This document shows, in pieces, positions 37,883-47,205 of a stretch of DNA of 49,456 nucleotides. Source of the DNA: Zygnema circumcarinatum. Lineage: Eukaryota > Streptophyta > Zygnematophyceae > Zygnematales > Zygnemataceae. Each line of letters begins with the position of its first letter. Position 1 is the stretch's first letter. A program made the translations under genes and the position numbers. The stretch lies in NCBI GenBank assembly GCA_037447605.1, contig CM074821.1, forward strand, positions 821,542-870,997. Reading direction: 5' to 3'. Below the pieces are notes generated by a model that was not told the origin of the DNA, ran no database searches, and saw only the letters and a program-made list of their open reading frames with translations.

Positions 37883-38092
37883 ATGGGAAACGCTATGGGA
37901 AATCGGCGCTTCGCCACCGCCCACACGGGCACCGGCGCAGGAGTTCATGTGAACACGGGCCCCACTGCGGGCGGCTTCACGACGGCCACGCCCGCCACGG
38001 GGCTGCACAGGCGGCCCGTCGCTCCCTTGAGAAGGCGCCCATGGTACTCGCGGTTCATGAGATGCTGCAGGCGACCTGCCGCTGTGTACTAA
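37883..38092 (+). CDS. Small basic protein starting MGNAMG, unknown family
   Basis: A 69-residue protein. The initiator context MGNAMG puts Gly at position 2 with small residues, compatible with N-myristoylation (prediction only). The middle is Gly/Thr/Ala-rich (HTGTGAGVHVNTGPTAGG) and the end is strongly basic and ends in RFMRCCRRPAAVY, with two adjacent cysteines. A 5' UTR intron is inferred at 37699-37853 (CAAG/GTAAGG ... CCTGCAG). TATA, leader exon, intron and short CDS make a coherent gene, and the promoter is dense in G-boxes, so stress or ABA control is plausible. I recognise no family; could be a lineage-specific small protein. In-frame ATG at 37790 lies inside the inferred intron. 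Confidence 0.6.
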   Translation: MGNAMGNRRFATAHTGTGAGVHVNTGPTAGGFTTATPATGLHRRPVAPLRRRPWYSRFMRCCRRPAAVY

Positions 38093-38580
38093 GTAGAGGG
38101 AGGGGGACGTAAAAGGCTGTAAAGGGATGTACAGAGAATGGCAGCAGCATGATAATGATGCGAAGCTTTTCGAAATACGGTATTATCGAATTGAAAGCTA
38201 TGTTGGTTTTCTAAAAGGGAGAAAGGGAAGGTGGAGTTTTTTTAGGGAGGAAAAGAGGTTCGAGTTGAAGAGATAGGGTTTTTGAGATTGAGACGTGGAG
38301 GAGGAGAGAGAAGGGAGACGGGTTGGTGCTTGGATGATTGTAATTGGTTTGTTTTTCTTGTATTACATGTACAGTAAGCATTACTTCAAATTTTTGTATG
38401 GTTCGCGTTACAATGATGTACATATGTCCTTGAAAGCTTTTCAGTTATTACCGAAAGGGAATAATCAGATCCGCCCTACCTTTCATGCTCTCGCTGAACC
38501 CTTTGAATATCACGGACCTAAAACCCTTTCACAATCTCTAAGTCATGAAGTTTTTGGACCCACATGGGGTCAGCCACCCA
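38093..38580. other. 3' flank of the small gene
   Basis: 3' UTR and intergenic DNA with purine-rich patches; no further gene seen. Confidence 0.5.
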
Positions 38581-39030
38581 CAGTGGCGGCTCCGCGGTTG
38601 GCTATAGGGGGCTTGACCCTCCCTCAGACTTTGAAAATCTGTTAGCCTCTGATCGCCGTTCAAGGTTGGAACTGCAAAAACATGCCCCGATTCTCAGCCT
38701 TTCCTGAACCCGCCCCTATCCATCCACACATTCACTTTAGCCAACTCCTTGAGCCTGCCAAAACCCTAAAAGACTTCCCGCTGTGGTTTGCAGGACTTTG
38801 CAGATATGCAAAAAGGTTTTGCATGCGTCTTAGAAGGCAGCGTTTCCGCATCGTTGTTCAGGCATGAATCCAGAAGTTTAGTTCAGAGAGGGCTGACCAC
38901 TGAATTGGGAAAAAAATCTGCAATTCGAGTGTGTTTCTGCTATTTAACCTTCAAAGGTTAACAGGTTTTTCAAATTCCGAGGGGGAGGCCCAGCCCCCTC
39001 ACTGCCCCCCTCCCCATGGGTCCGCCACTG
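38581..39030. mobile_element. Possible non-autonomous hAT-like element
   Basis: Begins CAGTGGCGGCTCCGCGG and ends GGGTCCGCCACTG; the ends are imperfect inverted repeats over about 60 bp (GGGGGCT, CCCTC and a TTTGAAAA/TTTTTCAAA match inside). No transposase. The flanks do not show a clean 8-bp duplication, so assignment to hAT rests on the terminal sequence only. Confidence 0.5.
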
Positions 39031-39412
39031 GGGCTGCTTTGAAGCTCCCTTTCTTTCCCTCCTCTTTGCATCCGTTAGCGTGCAGCGTTGTACCGCTCAA
39101 CTGTTTCCATGTGCAGTGTCCGTCCAGCGCTGAGCTGGGCCGGCATGTTCACACCGCCCTGGGCTGTGACAAAACCTGCCTCGCTCTGTGGTGCCCTGTG
39201 AAGATCTGGCTGGCTTCCATGCTCCTCCAAGGGCAAGGACAGGGTCATGGTCCAACTTTCTTCCAACTTTCTTCCAACTTCGCTAGTGCAATCTCGCACG
39301 TGCGAACTGTTGAAGCATATTTGGAGGGGGGGGGGTGCATGGACCTCTCCAACTTTGGGTCTCGCCCTCGTACCCAAATAAACAAATGGGATAAAACGTA
39401 ACGCAAACTTTC

Positions 39413-39575
39413 ATTGAACTCGCGATGGCGAGGCCATCAAATTTACATGGATAAAGGCAAAATGTGGAACCACGAAGGACTGGTCACAAAGGACCGAAAC
39501 ACAATAAAACGAAGCTAGGAGCGGAAAACTACGCCTAGGCACAACAACGCAGCCCTAGAAGCAGCCGCGAAGGTC
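39413..39575. repeat. Dispersed inverted-repeat element, single-arm copy
   Basis: CGCGATGGCGAGGCCATCAA and GGTCACAAAGGACC match, in order, the arm sequences of the copy at 18175-18400, and GAAGCAGCCGCGAAGG (39557) matches its right end. Confidence 0.7.
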
Positions 39576-39971
39576 ACCGATGTGAGGCACGTCGCGATAA
39601 AACTAATCAAAAATTTAGGTAGATTACAAATTAGAAGGCGACACGTGGCATGTTTGCTTGTCACTTCCTCTTGCCGTCTGGTCATGTTTAGGGCTGCGCC
39701 ACGTCGGCGCCGCGTGGCAATATCCGTTGGCTCTGGAGTCGCCACGTGTCGCTCCTCCGGCTTTCGTCCGCTTTGGACCAACCGATCGAGCCAAAGCTGC
39801 GTACGGCATCTGCAGGGGTGTTCTATGGAGGGATTTGGTCCCGTTCAGCGTTGAACGTTGGGACGTCGTACCACATTCGTGACGTCATCCTCAGTAAATG
39901 ACGCCAATACTGCCTGTAAGGTTTTCCGTACAGTAGCTTTTGTACAGTACAGTACAGTACATTACGCGTAG

Positions 39972-39979
39972 CAGGATTT
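39972..39979. repeat. Left target-site duplication of the foldback element
   Basis: CAGGATTT immediately before the element; the identical octamer follows its right end at 41989-41996. A preceding G on both sides makes a 9-bp reading possible. Confidence 0.75.
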
Positions 39980-41988
39980 CACAGATCGGACCATTAGACA
40001 AACCAGTCGACTGGTTGGCAACCAGTGGTTGCGGACCGAAACAACCATTCGACTGGTTGCCAACCAGTGGATGCCACTGGTTCGCAACCAGTCGACTGGT
40101 TGCCAACCAGTGGCATCCACTGGTTCCAATTCAGTCGACTGGTTGCCAACCAGTGGTTGCGGACCGAAACAACCATTCGACTGGTTGCCAACCAGTGGAT
40201 GCCACTGGTTGCCAACCAGTCGAATGGTTGCCAACCAGTGGCATCCACTGGTTCCAAACCAGTCGACTGGTTGCCAACCAGTGGCATCCACTGGTTCCAA
40301 ACCAGTCGACTGGTTGCCAACCAGTGGCATCCACTGGTTGGCAACTAGTCGACTGGTTGCGAACCAGTGGCGCAGGACTGAAACAACCATTCGACTGGTT
40401 CGGAACCAGTGATCAAATGGTTGGCAACCATTAAATTGTCGGTGTACGGATCCCCGTATTGTCGATATACTGTAAATATTTTCCGTACGATTTTCCGGCA
40501 ATTTTTCCGGCAATTTTTTAAAGGAAAATTCTATTCTCACACCTTTTTTGTCTACACACAGACCTCTTTCGCAGGGCAGATTTTAAAATAGACCAAAAAG
40601 GAACACACCTTTCACACCTTTTTTTCTCACCTTTTTTTTCACACCGTTTTGGAATCGATAGACGCTACTAGTCCTGAGCGGCCGGGCGCCGTGAGACCTT
40701 TTTCTGTCGGGCAGATTTTACTCATCATTTATTTTCAGGGAATAAAATATCTGCCTGCCCGAATCCGCTCGGAGCGGAAGATCCGTCCTCCACGAGATCG
40801 TTCGCGGATGGCCGTCCTTCACACGTGCAATAATTTTCCGCCGTCGATATTCACGCATATCGCACCATGGCAGATCACCGTTCGATCAGCAGCCGGGCTC
40901 TGTCCCACGTGTCCCACCCAAGCCGGCTCCAAGGACCGTACAAAATGCGCACGCCCGCAGCTTCGAGGAAAGTCAAAAAACGTCATAATTAAGTTGAGTG
41001 CCTGCACCAATCACAGTTTGTCACGCCTACAACGAGCACGCGGCAGATGGTGATTGGTTCAAGCTCTCAATGCTAAGGAATTTAGACTTTCCTCGAAGCT
41101 TTCCGTACGAGTTGTGTACGGACCTCGAGCCGGCTCGGGTGGGACACGTGGGCGTGTGCCATTCGCTGGGACCGAGCCCAGCTGCCGATCGAACGGTGAT
41201 CTGCCGTGGTGTGATCTGCGCTAGAATCGACGGTGTATAGATTCTGCACGTGTGAAGGACGGCCACCCGCGAACGATCTCGTGGCGGACGGATCTTCTGC
41301 TCCGAGAGGATTCGGGCAGGCCGATATTTTTTCCTTTGAAAAAAACAAAAAGGGGTAAAATCTGCCCGATGGAGAAAGGTGTGTATCGATTTCAAAAAGG
41401 TGTGGAAAAAAAGGTGAAAAAAAAGAAGGTGAGAAGGTGTGAAAGGTGTGTTCTTTTTTTGTGCTATTTTAAAATCTGCCCGGCGAAAAGAGGCCTGTGT
41501 GTAGACAAAAAAGGTGTGAGTATAGAATTTTCCTTTTTTAAAATTGCCGGAAAATCGTACGGAAAATATTTATAGTATATCGACAATACGGGGATCCGTA
41601 CACCGACAATTTAATGGTTGCCAACCATTTGATTTAATGGATATGACCATTCGACTGGTTGCCAACCAGTGCTGCCGGATCGAAACAACCATTCGACTGG
41701 TTGCCAACCAGTGCTGCCGGATCGAAACAACCATTCGACTGGTTGCCAACCAGTGGATGCCACTGGTTCACAACCAGTCGACTGGTTGCCAACCAGTGCC
41801 GCCGGATCGAAACAACCATTCGACTGGTTGCCGACCAGTAACCAGTCCACTGGTTGCCGACCAAACTGGTTTGGAACCAGTGGATGCCACTGGTTGGCAA
41901 CCAGTCGACTGGTTGCCGACCAGTAGACGTCCAACCATTGCCATCCAATGGTTGTCCAATGGTTGCCGATCCAATGGTCTGACCTGTG
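39980..41988. mobile_element. 2.0-kb foldback transposable element with arms of about 1 kb
   Basis: Starts CACAGATCGGACCATT and ends AATGGTCTGACCTGTG. The two halves are inverted copies of one another up to a centre near 41022, where CCAATCAC and GTGATTGG leave a loop of about 40 nt. Matches include ACGGATCCCCGTATTGTCGA (40446) with its complement at about 41583, and the block around TTCGCGGATGGCCGTCCTTC (40800) with that around 41260. Each outer part (39994-40436 and 41645-41930) is a minisatellite of GACTGGTTGCCAACCAGT units. No transposase frame. Flanked by CAGGATTT on both sides. Frames reading WLPTSG repeats are artefacts. Confidence 0.9.
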
Positions 41989-42029
41989 CAGGATTTCCAA
42001 GCCGACAATGGCTTTTGGCGGCGGGCTTA

Positions 42030-42095
42030 CGCCAATGCCATGCCATGCCATGGACAAAGCACCATGGGAAACCACGAGGAAACTGCCCACAACGC
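42030..42095. repeat. Dispersed inverted-repeat element, partial copy
   Basis: CCATGGACAAAGCACCATGG and AAACCACGAGGAAACTGCCC match the arm of the 18.2-kb and 47.1-kb copies. It sits about 40 bp to the right of the foldback element. Confidence 0.6.
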
Positions 42096-42526
42096 GTTTG
42101 AAGACAGGATTGCCACGAGGGCCCTTCAATCGCCGGGCCAATCCAAGTCCAACACGTAAGCAGATTGTCTGACGTGACGCGCTCTGACTGGTCCGACCTC
42201 ACCCGCCCACTCTTGTACCAAGGCGGTGGCCGCCCGTCCACGTCATCCCACATGGCCCGCCGCCCCTCCCCGCGTGCGGCCAGTCAACGGTCAGTCAACG
42301 CGCACCGCGGCCCATCGACCAGATCTGCCACGCGGCGTGCTCTCCCCGCCTTCGGGCGCCGCGTCCCTCGCGGCGGCGCCTATGCGCGCCACGTGTTAGC
42401 CGCCGCCCTTTCCACCGAGCCACGTGGCCATCCCCCCCTCACCGACCCGCCCCGCTGGGCGCCGCGGCACGTGCGAGCCCCCTCCTTGTCCCGCGCGGAG
42501 CCTCCCCCCGAGACCCGGAGACTCGC
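42096..42526. promoter_or_regulatory. GC-rich promoter of the cysteine-rich gene
   Basis: Contains ACGT-core sites (CCACGTCAT at 42239, GCCACGTGTTAG at 42390, CCACGTGGCC at 42420) and is strongly GC-rich up to the TATA box. Confidence 0.55.
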
Positions 42527-42527
42527 A

Positions 42528-42538
42528 CTATATAAAGG
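42528..42538 (+). promoter_or_regulatory. TATA box (CTATATAAAGG)
   Basis: Strong TATATAAAG followed after about 35-40 bp by a CT-rich leader. Confidence 0.85.
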
Positions 42539-42573
42539 GGCCCGCGGCAGCAGATGTTTGCAGACACTTTACC

Positions 42574-42713
42574 TCGCTCTCGCTCTCGCTCTCGCTCTCG
42601 CTCTCGCTCTCGCTCTCGCTCTCCCTCTCCCTCTCGCTCTCGCTCTCCCTCTCCCTCTCCCTCTCCCTCTCCCTCTCCCACCCCCTCTCCCTCTTCCTCT
42701 TCCCCCCCTTTTT
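42574..42713. repeat. (CTCTCG/CTCTCC)n hexamer run in the 5' leader
   Basis: About 20 hexamer units between TATA box and ATG, forming a C/U-rich 5' UTR. Plant leaders often carry CT runs; the length here is exceptional. Confidence 0.9.
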
Positions 42714-42768
42714 CCCTCGCTGTGCTCGCAAGCCTCCCATATCTCTCCTCCGCTTCATCACAGGCACA

Positions 42769-43533
42769 ATGATGCAGTCTCCATGCTTCAGAGCTCCCAG
42801 CGTGCCCGCTCTGGCCCTTCTCCTTTTTTCTCTCCTCTCTCTCCCTTCCGCCTTCGCTGGCCGCTCTCTCCCTCTCCCTCTCCCTGCCGCTGCTACGGCC
42901 GCTGACCCCATCATCCCCGACAACGCCACCTGTCACCTCGCCCTGAGCCTGGAGTGGCTTCCGCCCTTCTGCAAGGAGGGGCCCACCGGCTGCCTCGTCA
43001 CGCATCTCCCCGCCAACGCGAAGCAGCTCCTTCGTGGAAAGTGCGCTTCAGACTTCTCCAAAACGCCTCACTGCACTGTGGGCCCCTTCCGGTTCGCTGT
43101 GGGAGTGAAAGGGATCCCTCCGTACGGCCCTTCCACTTGTGAGAAGTGCTCCTGTCACCTCCAAGCTAACCCTAAAAATGCTTCAAACCCTAAAAAGGAG
43201 GCGGTTTGCGACTGCGATCCTCTTCCCCCATGCTACGTCTCGTTGGCCGGCGCTACTGTTGCGCCAGGGTGCCCCTACGGCATTCAGTCGAGATGTGTCA
43301 TATTGAAACCCAATGCAGGCAAGAAAGTAGCTGGAAAAGCGACGCATTTGGGCACATGTCAGGCTCCTGAGGTGACAATGTGCGTCTCAGGGGGGCCAAC
43401 TTGGGGCCCTTTCTGCTATGGGGTTGGAGCGGTAAATGTGCCGTTTCCCGGGAATCGGTGCCTTGCTTGTAAATGCGGAGAAGGAGGAGCCATTGAGAGT
43501 TGCGTCGCTGTTCCAGGGTGCAAGCAGCCCTGA
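42769..43533 (+). CDS. Secreted cysteine-rich protein with internal duplication, unknown family
   Basis: 254 residues from the first ATG after the CT-rich leader; the upstream in-frame part is repeat. Residues about 10-33 form a signal peptide (ALALLLFSLLSLPSAFA). The mature part has 21 cysteines and two NxT/S sites (NATC, NASN), so it is probably exported through the ER. Two related modules are visible: the first runs from CTVGPFRFAVGV to CEKCSC, the second from CVSGGPTWGPFCYGVG to CLACKC, both with GPF..(A/G)VG, an (I/V)P step and a CxxCxC knot, as in VWC-like or other disulfide-rich domains. No intron. I cannot assign a family; an extracellular matrix or wall protein is possible. Confidence 0.85.
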   Translation: MMQSPCFRAPSVPALALLLFSLLSLPSAFAGRSLPLPLPAAATAADPIIPDNATCHLALSLEWLPPFCKEGPTGCLVTHLPANAKQLLRGKCASDFSKTPHCTVGPFRFAVGVKGIPPYGPSTCEKCSCHLQANPKNASNPKKEAVCDCDPLPPCYVSLAGATVAPGCPYGIQSRCVILKPNAGKKVAGKATHLGTCQAPEVTMCVSGGPTWGPFCYGVGAVNVPFPGNRCLACKCGEGGAIESCVAVPGCKQP

Positions 43534-45344
43534 CGCCGCCCTCCCATTAATTTTCTATCTGTTGAAGGGTATCCGTCACGTGTTTCGGTGACAGACGAGT
43601 GGTAGTCATGCTTTATGTTTCGACCTTTTTCCCCTTATCAAGGGAAGGGCGAAGGAGAAGGGGGGAGGAAAGTCGACAATCTTCTTAAGGAACGTGGTTC
43701 AAACTTGGGGAGTAAATACGAGAGGGAGGTCTGCCTACACTGTTTTTAGGGCTGATGTTATTCACAGCACCCACGCGCAAATGCTTTACTTTTTGCCCAT
43801 TTTCTTCCCACCGAGCTGTAAAGTATCTTCGTTTTTTGGCGGCTTCTAGGAGCGAAGGGTGAGAGTACGGAGCAGCAGTACTTCAAGACAATTTGAAGAC
43901 CGAATGTGGGACTTTCCAAACCGCTGGTTATTAGTTAACCAGCGGTTAATTAGTCAGTTGGCTGGATAGTTAGTTGGTTGGCGTGCTTGCCACCGTTGTG
44001 CATAGTTTGTTATTTAGCTTATAGAGGATAGACACCTACAATGTACAGTTACATTGAACATGTATATTCGTTACCCGCTCGCTTAGTTGAAGGCTCTGCC
44101 CCCTTTCTACTTTATCCTGGCAATGTCTATAGATAAAAAAGGAGGCAAAGAGAAATTAATTTTCACGAATGTGAACTGTACGACTTACATTCTGATGCGT
44201 ACATTTCTTTGTGGGTGAAACCATCTCTTATTCTTTCCCTCCTTCCCCTCCCAGTCCTCCGTCTTCCTCCCCTCTCCTCCCACATTCTCCCTCTCTCCTC
44301 CCCCGCTCCTTCACCCCCTTCACCTCCCACTGCCACCTCAGTTTCCTTCCTATGCGCATCTCTAGGCGCCATGTACCCCTTCCGCAGTGAAGTTATTCAT
44401 TTAAAGAAGAGAACGTCAACATTAAAGGGCATTCCAGTGTGTCGGTTATCCTGCTCCAGTTCGATACCTCCAGGAAGTTACCACTAGCTTGAGGCACACA
44501 AGCCTATTGTGATACGGTTTAATTCACAACCAACTTATTTAAACGTTTATCCGACAAACCTAGAAAGGGAAAATTGCAAACCCGACACACGTAACCCCAC
44601 CCCCAGCACAAACGTTTGTTGAAAATGCCATTTTCTCCTTCCTCCGTGTCTGTTTGCATTCCAGCGCCTGCTTTCAGCACTCTCTCAGCACACGCGTACG
44701 CACCCTGAACACACCCCATTTATTGAATCCTCCTCCAATAACATATAAATGTGAACCTAGCGATTGTTGGACGAATGTCCAGAACCAGCCCACCACAGCT
44801 ATAAAACAATCATTCCAACCCTTCATTTATGAAGCACAGGCGTCCAATACTGGTAGACACTACCTACAAAACCACCGCTACATTTGTCCAAGCTGAACTT
44901 GCCTCGATAAGTCACAGAAGTAGCCAAAGGCGAAGAATTCATTCACTCAACAAAGGAGGGGAAAAAAAAGGGGGGGGGCCCTGAAAAGACCCTGCAAGAG
45001 CCGTGCCTCAAAAAGTTGTCTCAATTACATTTTAATAAGGCTGAAGTCTACTCTACCACTGCCAGCCGTCAACTGTGAACTATAAACTATGTCAACTATT
45101 TCCCCCGAGAAGACGAAGAATTATTACTTTCAGGAATAGTAGCGGCCCTGCAAGACACCATTCCCAACCTAACCTTGCAAGGCCATATACACCCTATCAA
45201 TGTCGCCTCCCTCTCTCCCTCCCTCCCTCTCTCCCTTCCCGAGAGAAAGAGTGAGAGAGAGAGAGGGAGAGAGAAGCTCCTCCTTCCCCTCACATTCGTC
45301 GCCATTATCACGCAGCTCAGCCTCTGAAACAAAGCTGTACAACA
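43534..45344. other. Intergenic region between convergent genes
   Basis: 3' UTR of the cysteine-rich gene, then AT-richer sequence. It includes a GGTTAACCAGCGGTTAA palindromic patch at about 43925-43950, a pyrimidine-rich run at 44230-44340 and GA/CT runs at 45205-45272. No gene that I can support. Confidence 0.5.
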
Positions 45345-46571
45345 TCAGCTTGAACCAGGAGGCATTACAACCACCTCCGTACTCGCCCGCCGCTGCCGCT
45401 CTTTCTGCATCCTCTTCTGATTCTGCACCATCAAAACGTCGTATGCTTCCTCCTTCAGTGCAGAAAAGTTCTTACTCTCCCGCCGATTCTCCCAGCTCTC
45501 ATTTCCCTCCCCTCCTACCCCTCCCAGTCTGCTCGGTGACTTCTTCACAGATGCAAGCCCTTCACCAGTCGCTTTCTGCTTCCCGGCATAGCTCTGCTCT
45601 TTCCTTCTTCTTGGCGATTCAAGAGATGAAGTTGCCCCTCCAGTAGGGCTTCCGCTTGCAGACGACCCCCCGGGAGAGGTGACGGCTCCAAGCTTTGCAA
45701 GGAGAGCCTGACTCTGACTGAGACGGGGCGAATCAACACTGTTTCGGGAGGTAGAAACAGACCATGGCGCCATTTTCTCTGTACTGTGTCCCTCCTCTTC
45801 TTCCTCTCCCTCCTCTCCCACACGGAGGGACTTAGGTTTAGACCACACGGAACGAGGGCTGGAGGCAGGTGAAGAGCTTGGAGAAGCGGAAAGCCGGTCC
45901 GGACTGGAGGAAAACTCGCTCCTGCTGCTGTTCAAAAGCGCATTTAGGTTTGCTGATTTTTTTGAGACATCACTGGGAGACTTCAGGGCTGCCTCTCTCC
46001 TCTGCAAGGAACCCCCACGAGGAGATCCTAGCAACGAAGAAGGCGAAGAAAGAGTGAAAGCTGGAGACTTCCAGGGGTCATCTTTGCGCTCTTTTTCTCC
46101 CTCTGCAAGGATTTCGGAATGCAGCTTTGCTTGCATGTCTGAATAGATATCCGGATGAAGATCCAATCGAAAGCTAGTCGAACTCTCACTAGTTGGAGGG
46201 CTTCCCGAACTCTCTGAACTTCCTGCAACTTTCCCGCTCCGCCTTTCTGCAGCCCTAATAAGAGCGTCTGCGGCTTTCCTGAACCCTGCAGCGTTGGGAG
46301 ACTCCGGCTGCTTCCCTATGGCTGCTCTGGAAGCCTTCTTCCACGCCATCTTCGCCCTCTCCACCTTGGCTCTCTCCCGCGCCTCCTGCTCCTCCTCGTA
46401 GGAGACGAAATGCCGGCGGGAAGAGGGAGAGCCGAGCTGCTTCCTCTCCTCGGTCCGGCGCTGTCGCAGCATCTGCTCGGAAAGAGGCTGCTCCTGGAAG
46501 CACCCCACGCAGTCCAGCCATAGCGGGAAGCCCGGCAGGCAGAGGCCCCTGCCGGAGGTACTTGCTGCCAT
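45345..46571 (-). CDS. Ser-rich, probably disordered protein, unknown function
   Basis: 408 residues, apparently intronless. Start at 46571 chosen because the in-frame upstream part is the CT-rich leader. The N-terminus has a compact block LCLPGFPLWLDCVGCF then a charged helix (SEQMLRQRRTEERKQLGSP, EEEQEARERAKVERAKMAW). The centre is Ser/Pro-rich with many SP and RSxS-type phosphosite-like motifs and an acidic run (GEEGEEEEEG). The C-terminus again is helical and basic (DVLMVQNQKRMQKERQRRAS). No catalytic or membrane feature. I do not recognise the family; a cytoplasmic or nuclear scaffold is a guess only. Two facing G-boxes (46737, 46803) lie upstream. Confidence 0.75.
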   Translation of the reverse strand: MAASTSGRGLCLPGFPLWLDCVGCFQEQPLSEQMLRQRRTEERKQLGSPSSRRHFVSYEEEQEARERAKVERAKMAWKKASRAAIGKQPESPNAAGFRKAADALIRAAERRSGKVAGSSESSGSPPTSESSTSFRLDLHPDIYSDMQAKLHSEILAEGEKERKDDPWKSPAFTLSSPSSLLGSPRGGSLQRREAALKSPSDVSKKSANLNALLNSSRSEFSSSPDRLSASPSSSPASSPRSVWSKPKSLRVGEEGEEEEEGHSTEKMAPWSVSTSRNSVDSPRLSQSQALLAKLGAVTSPGGSSASGSPTGGATSSLESPRRRKEQSYAGKQKATGEGLASVKKSPSRLGGVGGEGNESWENRRESKNFSALKEEAYDVLMVQNQKRMQKERQRRASTEVVVMPPGSS

Positions 46572-47040
46572 GCCCCCCCCGGTCTTTAGAATGGGGAAAG
46601 AAGTGGCGAGGAGGTGAGAGAGGGAGGGAGGAGGGAGAGAAGGAGAGAGAGTGGGAGAGAGAGGGAGCGAAGGAGGGAGCAGCGCACCCTCCTCGCTGGC
46701 TCTCCCTCCTCCGCCAATTTGCGCGTGCGGGAGCGCCACGTGGCGCCTCCCCGCCCTCCCCCCCCCTGCGCGGCGGCGGACCCGGTCGGTGGCTGCGGGG
46801 GTGCCACGTGGCGCGCTTCCATGATGGAATCCCGTTTAACGGAGCTACATGGAGATGTCGTACCATAAGGACGGTTTGCCTTACGGGATACGCGCACAGC
46901 CACATACGTGCGAGCGAGGCCGCCCATTGGCGCTTGGGCACGCTTTCTGCAAGTGCGAACTTACATATGAAGAGGGGTGGAGTTAGGGATGGCCGAAATT
47001 TTTATATTTCGACTTTTATATTACTTTTATAACACCAAAG
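46572..47040. promoter_or_regulatory. Promoter region of the Ser-rich gene
   Basis: GA-rich leader (46610-46680) then GCCACGTGGCGC at 46736 and GCCACGTGGCGC at 46802, an exact repeat 66 bp apart, and CCCATTGGCGC at 46922. Confidence 0.6.
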
Positions 47041-47205
47041 GACCATATAAACAATTCTTCGTGGTTCCCCATGAGGCTGATGTTGTCCATGCACATTTGA
47101 TGGCATCATCGCCACCGTGAGATCAATGCCACTTCAAAAAAAAAAAGTCCATGAACAAAATCAGCACCATGGGGAACCACGAGGAACTGGTCACACAGGA
47201 ACACT
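47041..47205. repeat. Dispersed inverted-repeat element, paired-arm copy
   Basis: GTGGTTCCCCATGAGGCTGA (47061) and its near-complement TCAGCACCATGGGGAACCAC (about 47160) are arms around GTGAGATCAATGCCACTTC and an A11 run. Same family as 18175-18400. Confidence 0.75.

Noticed and set aside
39994-40436. Regularly spaced palindromic repeats resembling a CRISPR array
   Set aside because: Units are contiguous with no unique spacers, lie in a nuclear eukaryotic transposable element and have no cas genes.
39940-42101. Overlapping frames on both strands reading WLPTSG/VANQW-type repeats
   Set aside because: Products of the GACTGGTTGCCAACCAGT minisatellite in the foldback arms, open on both strands at once.
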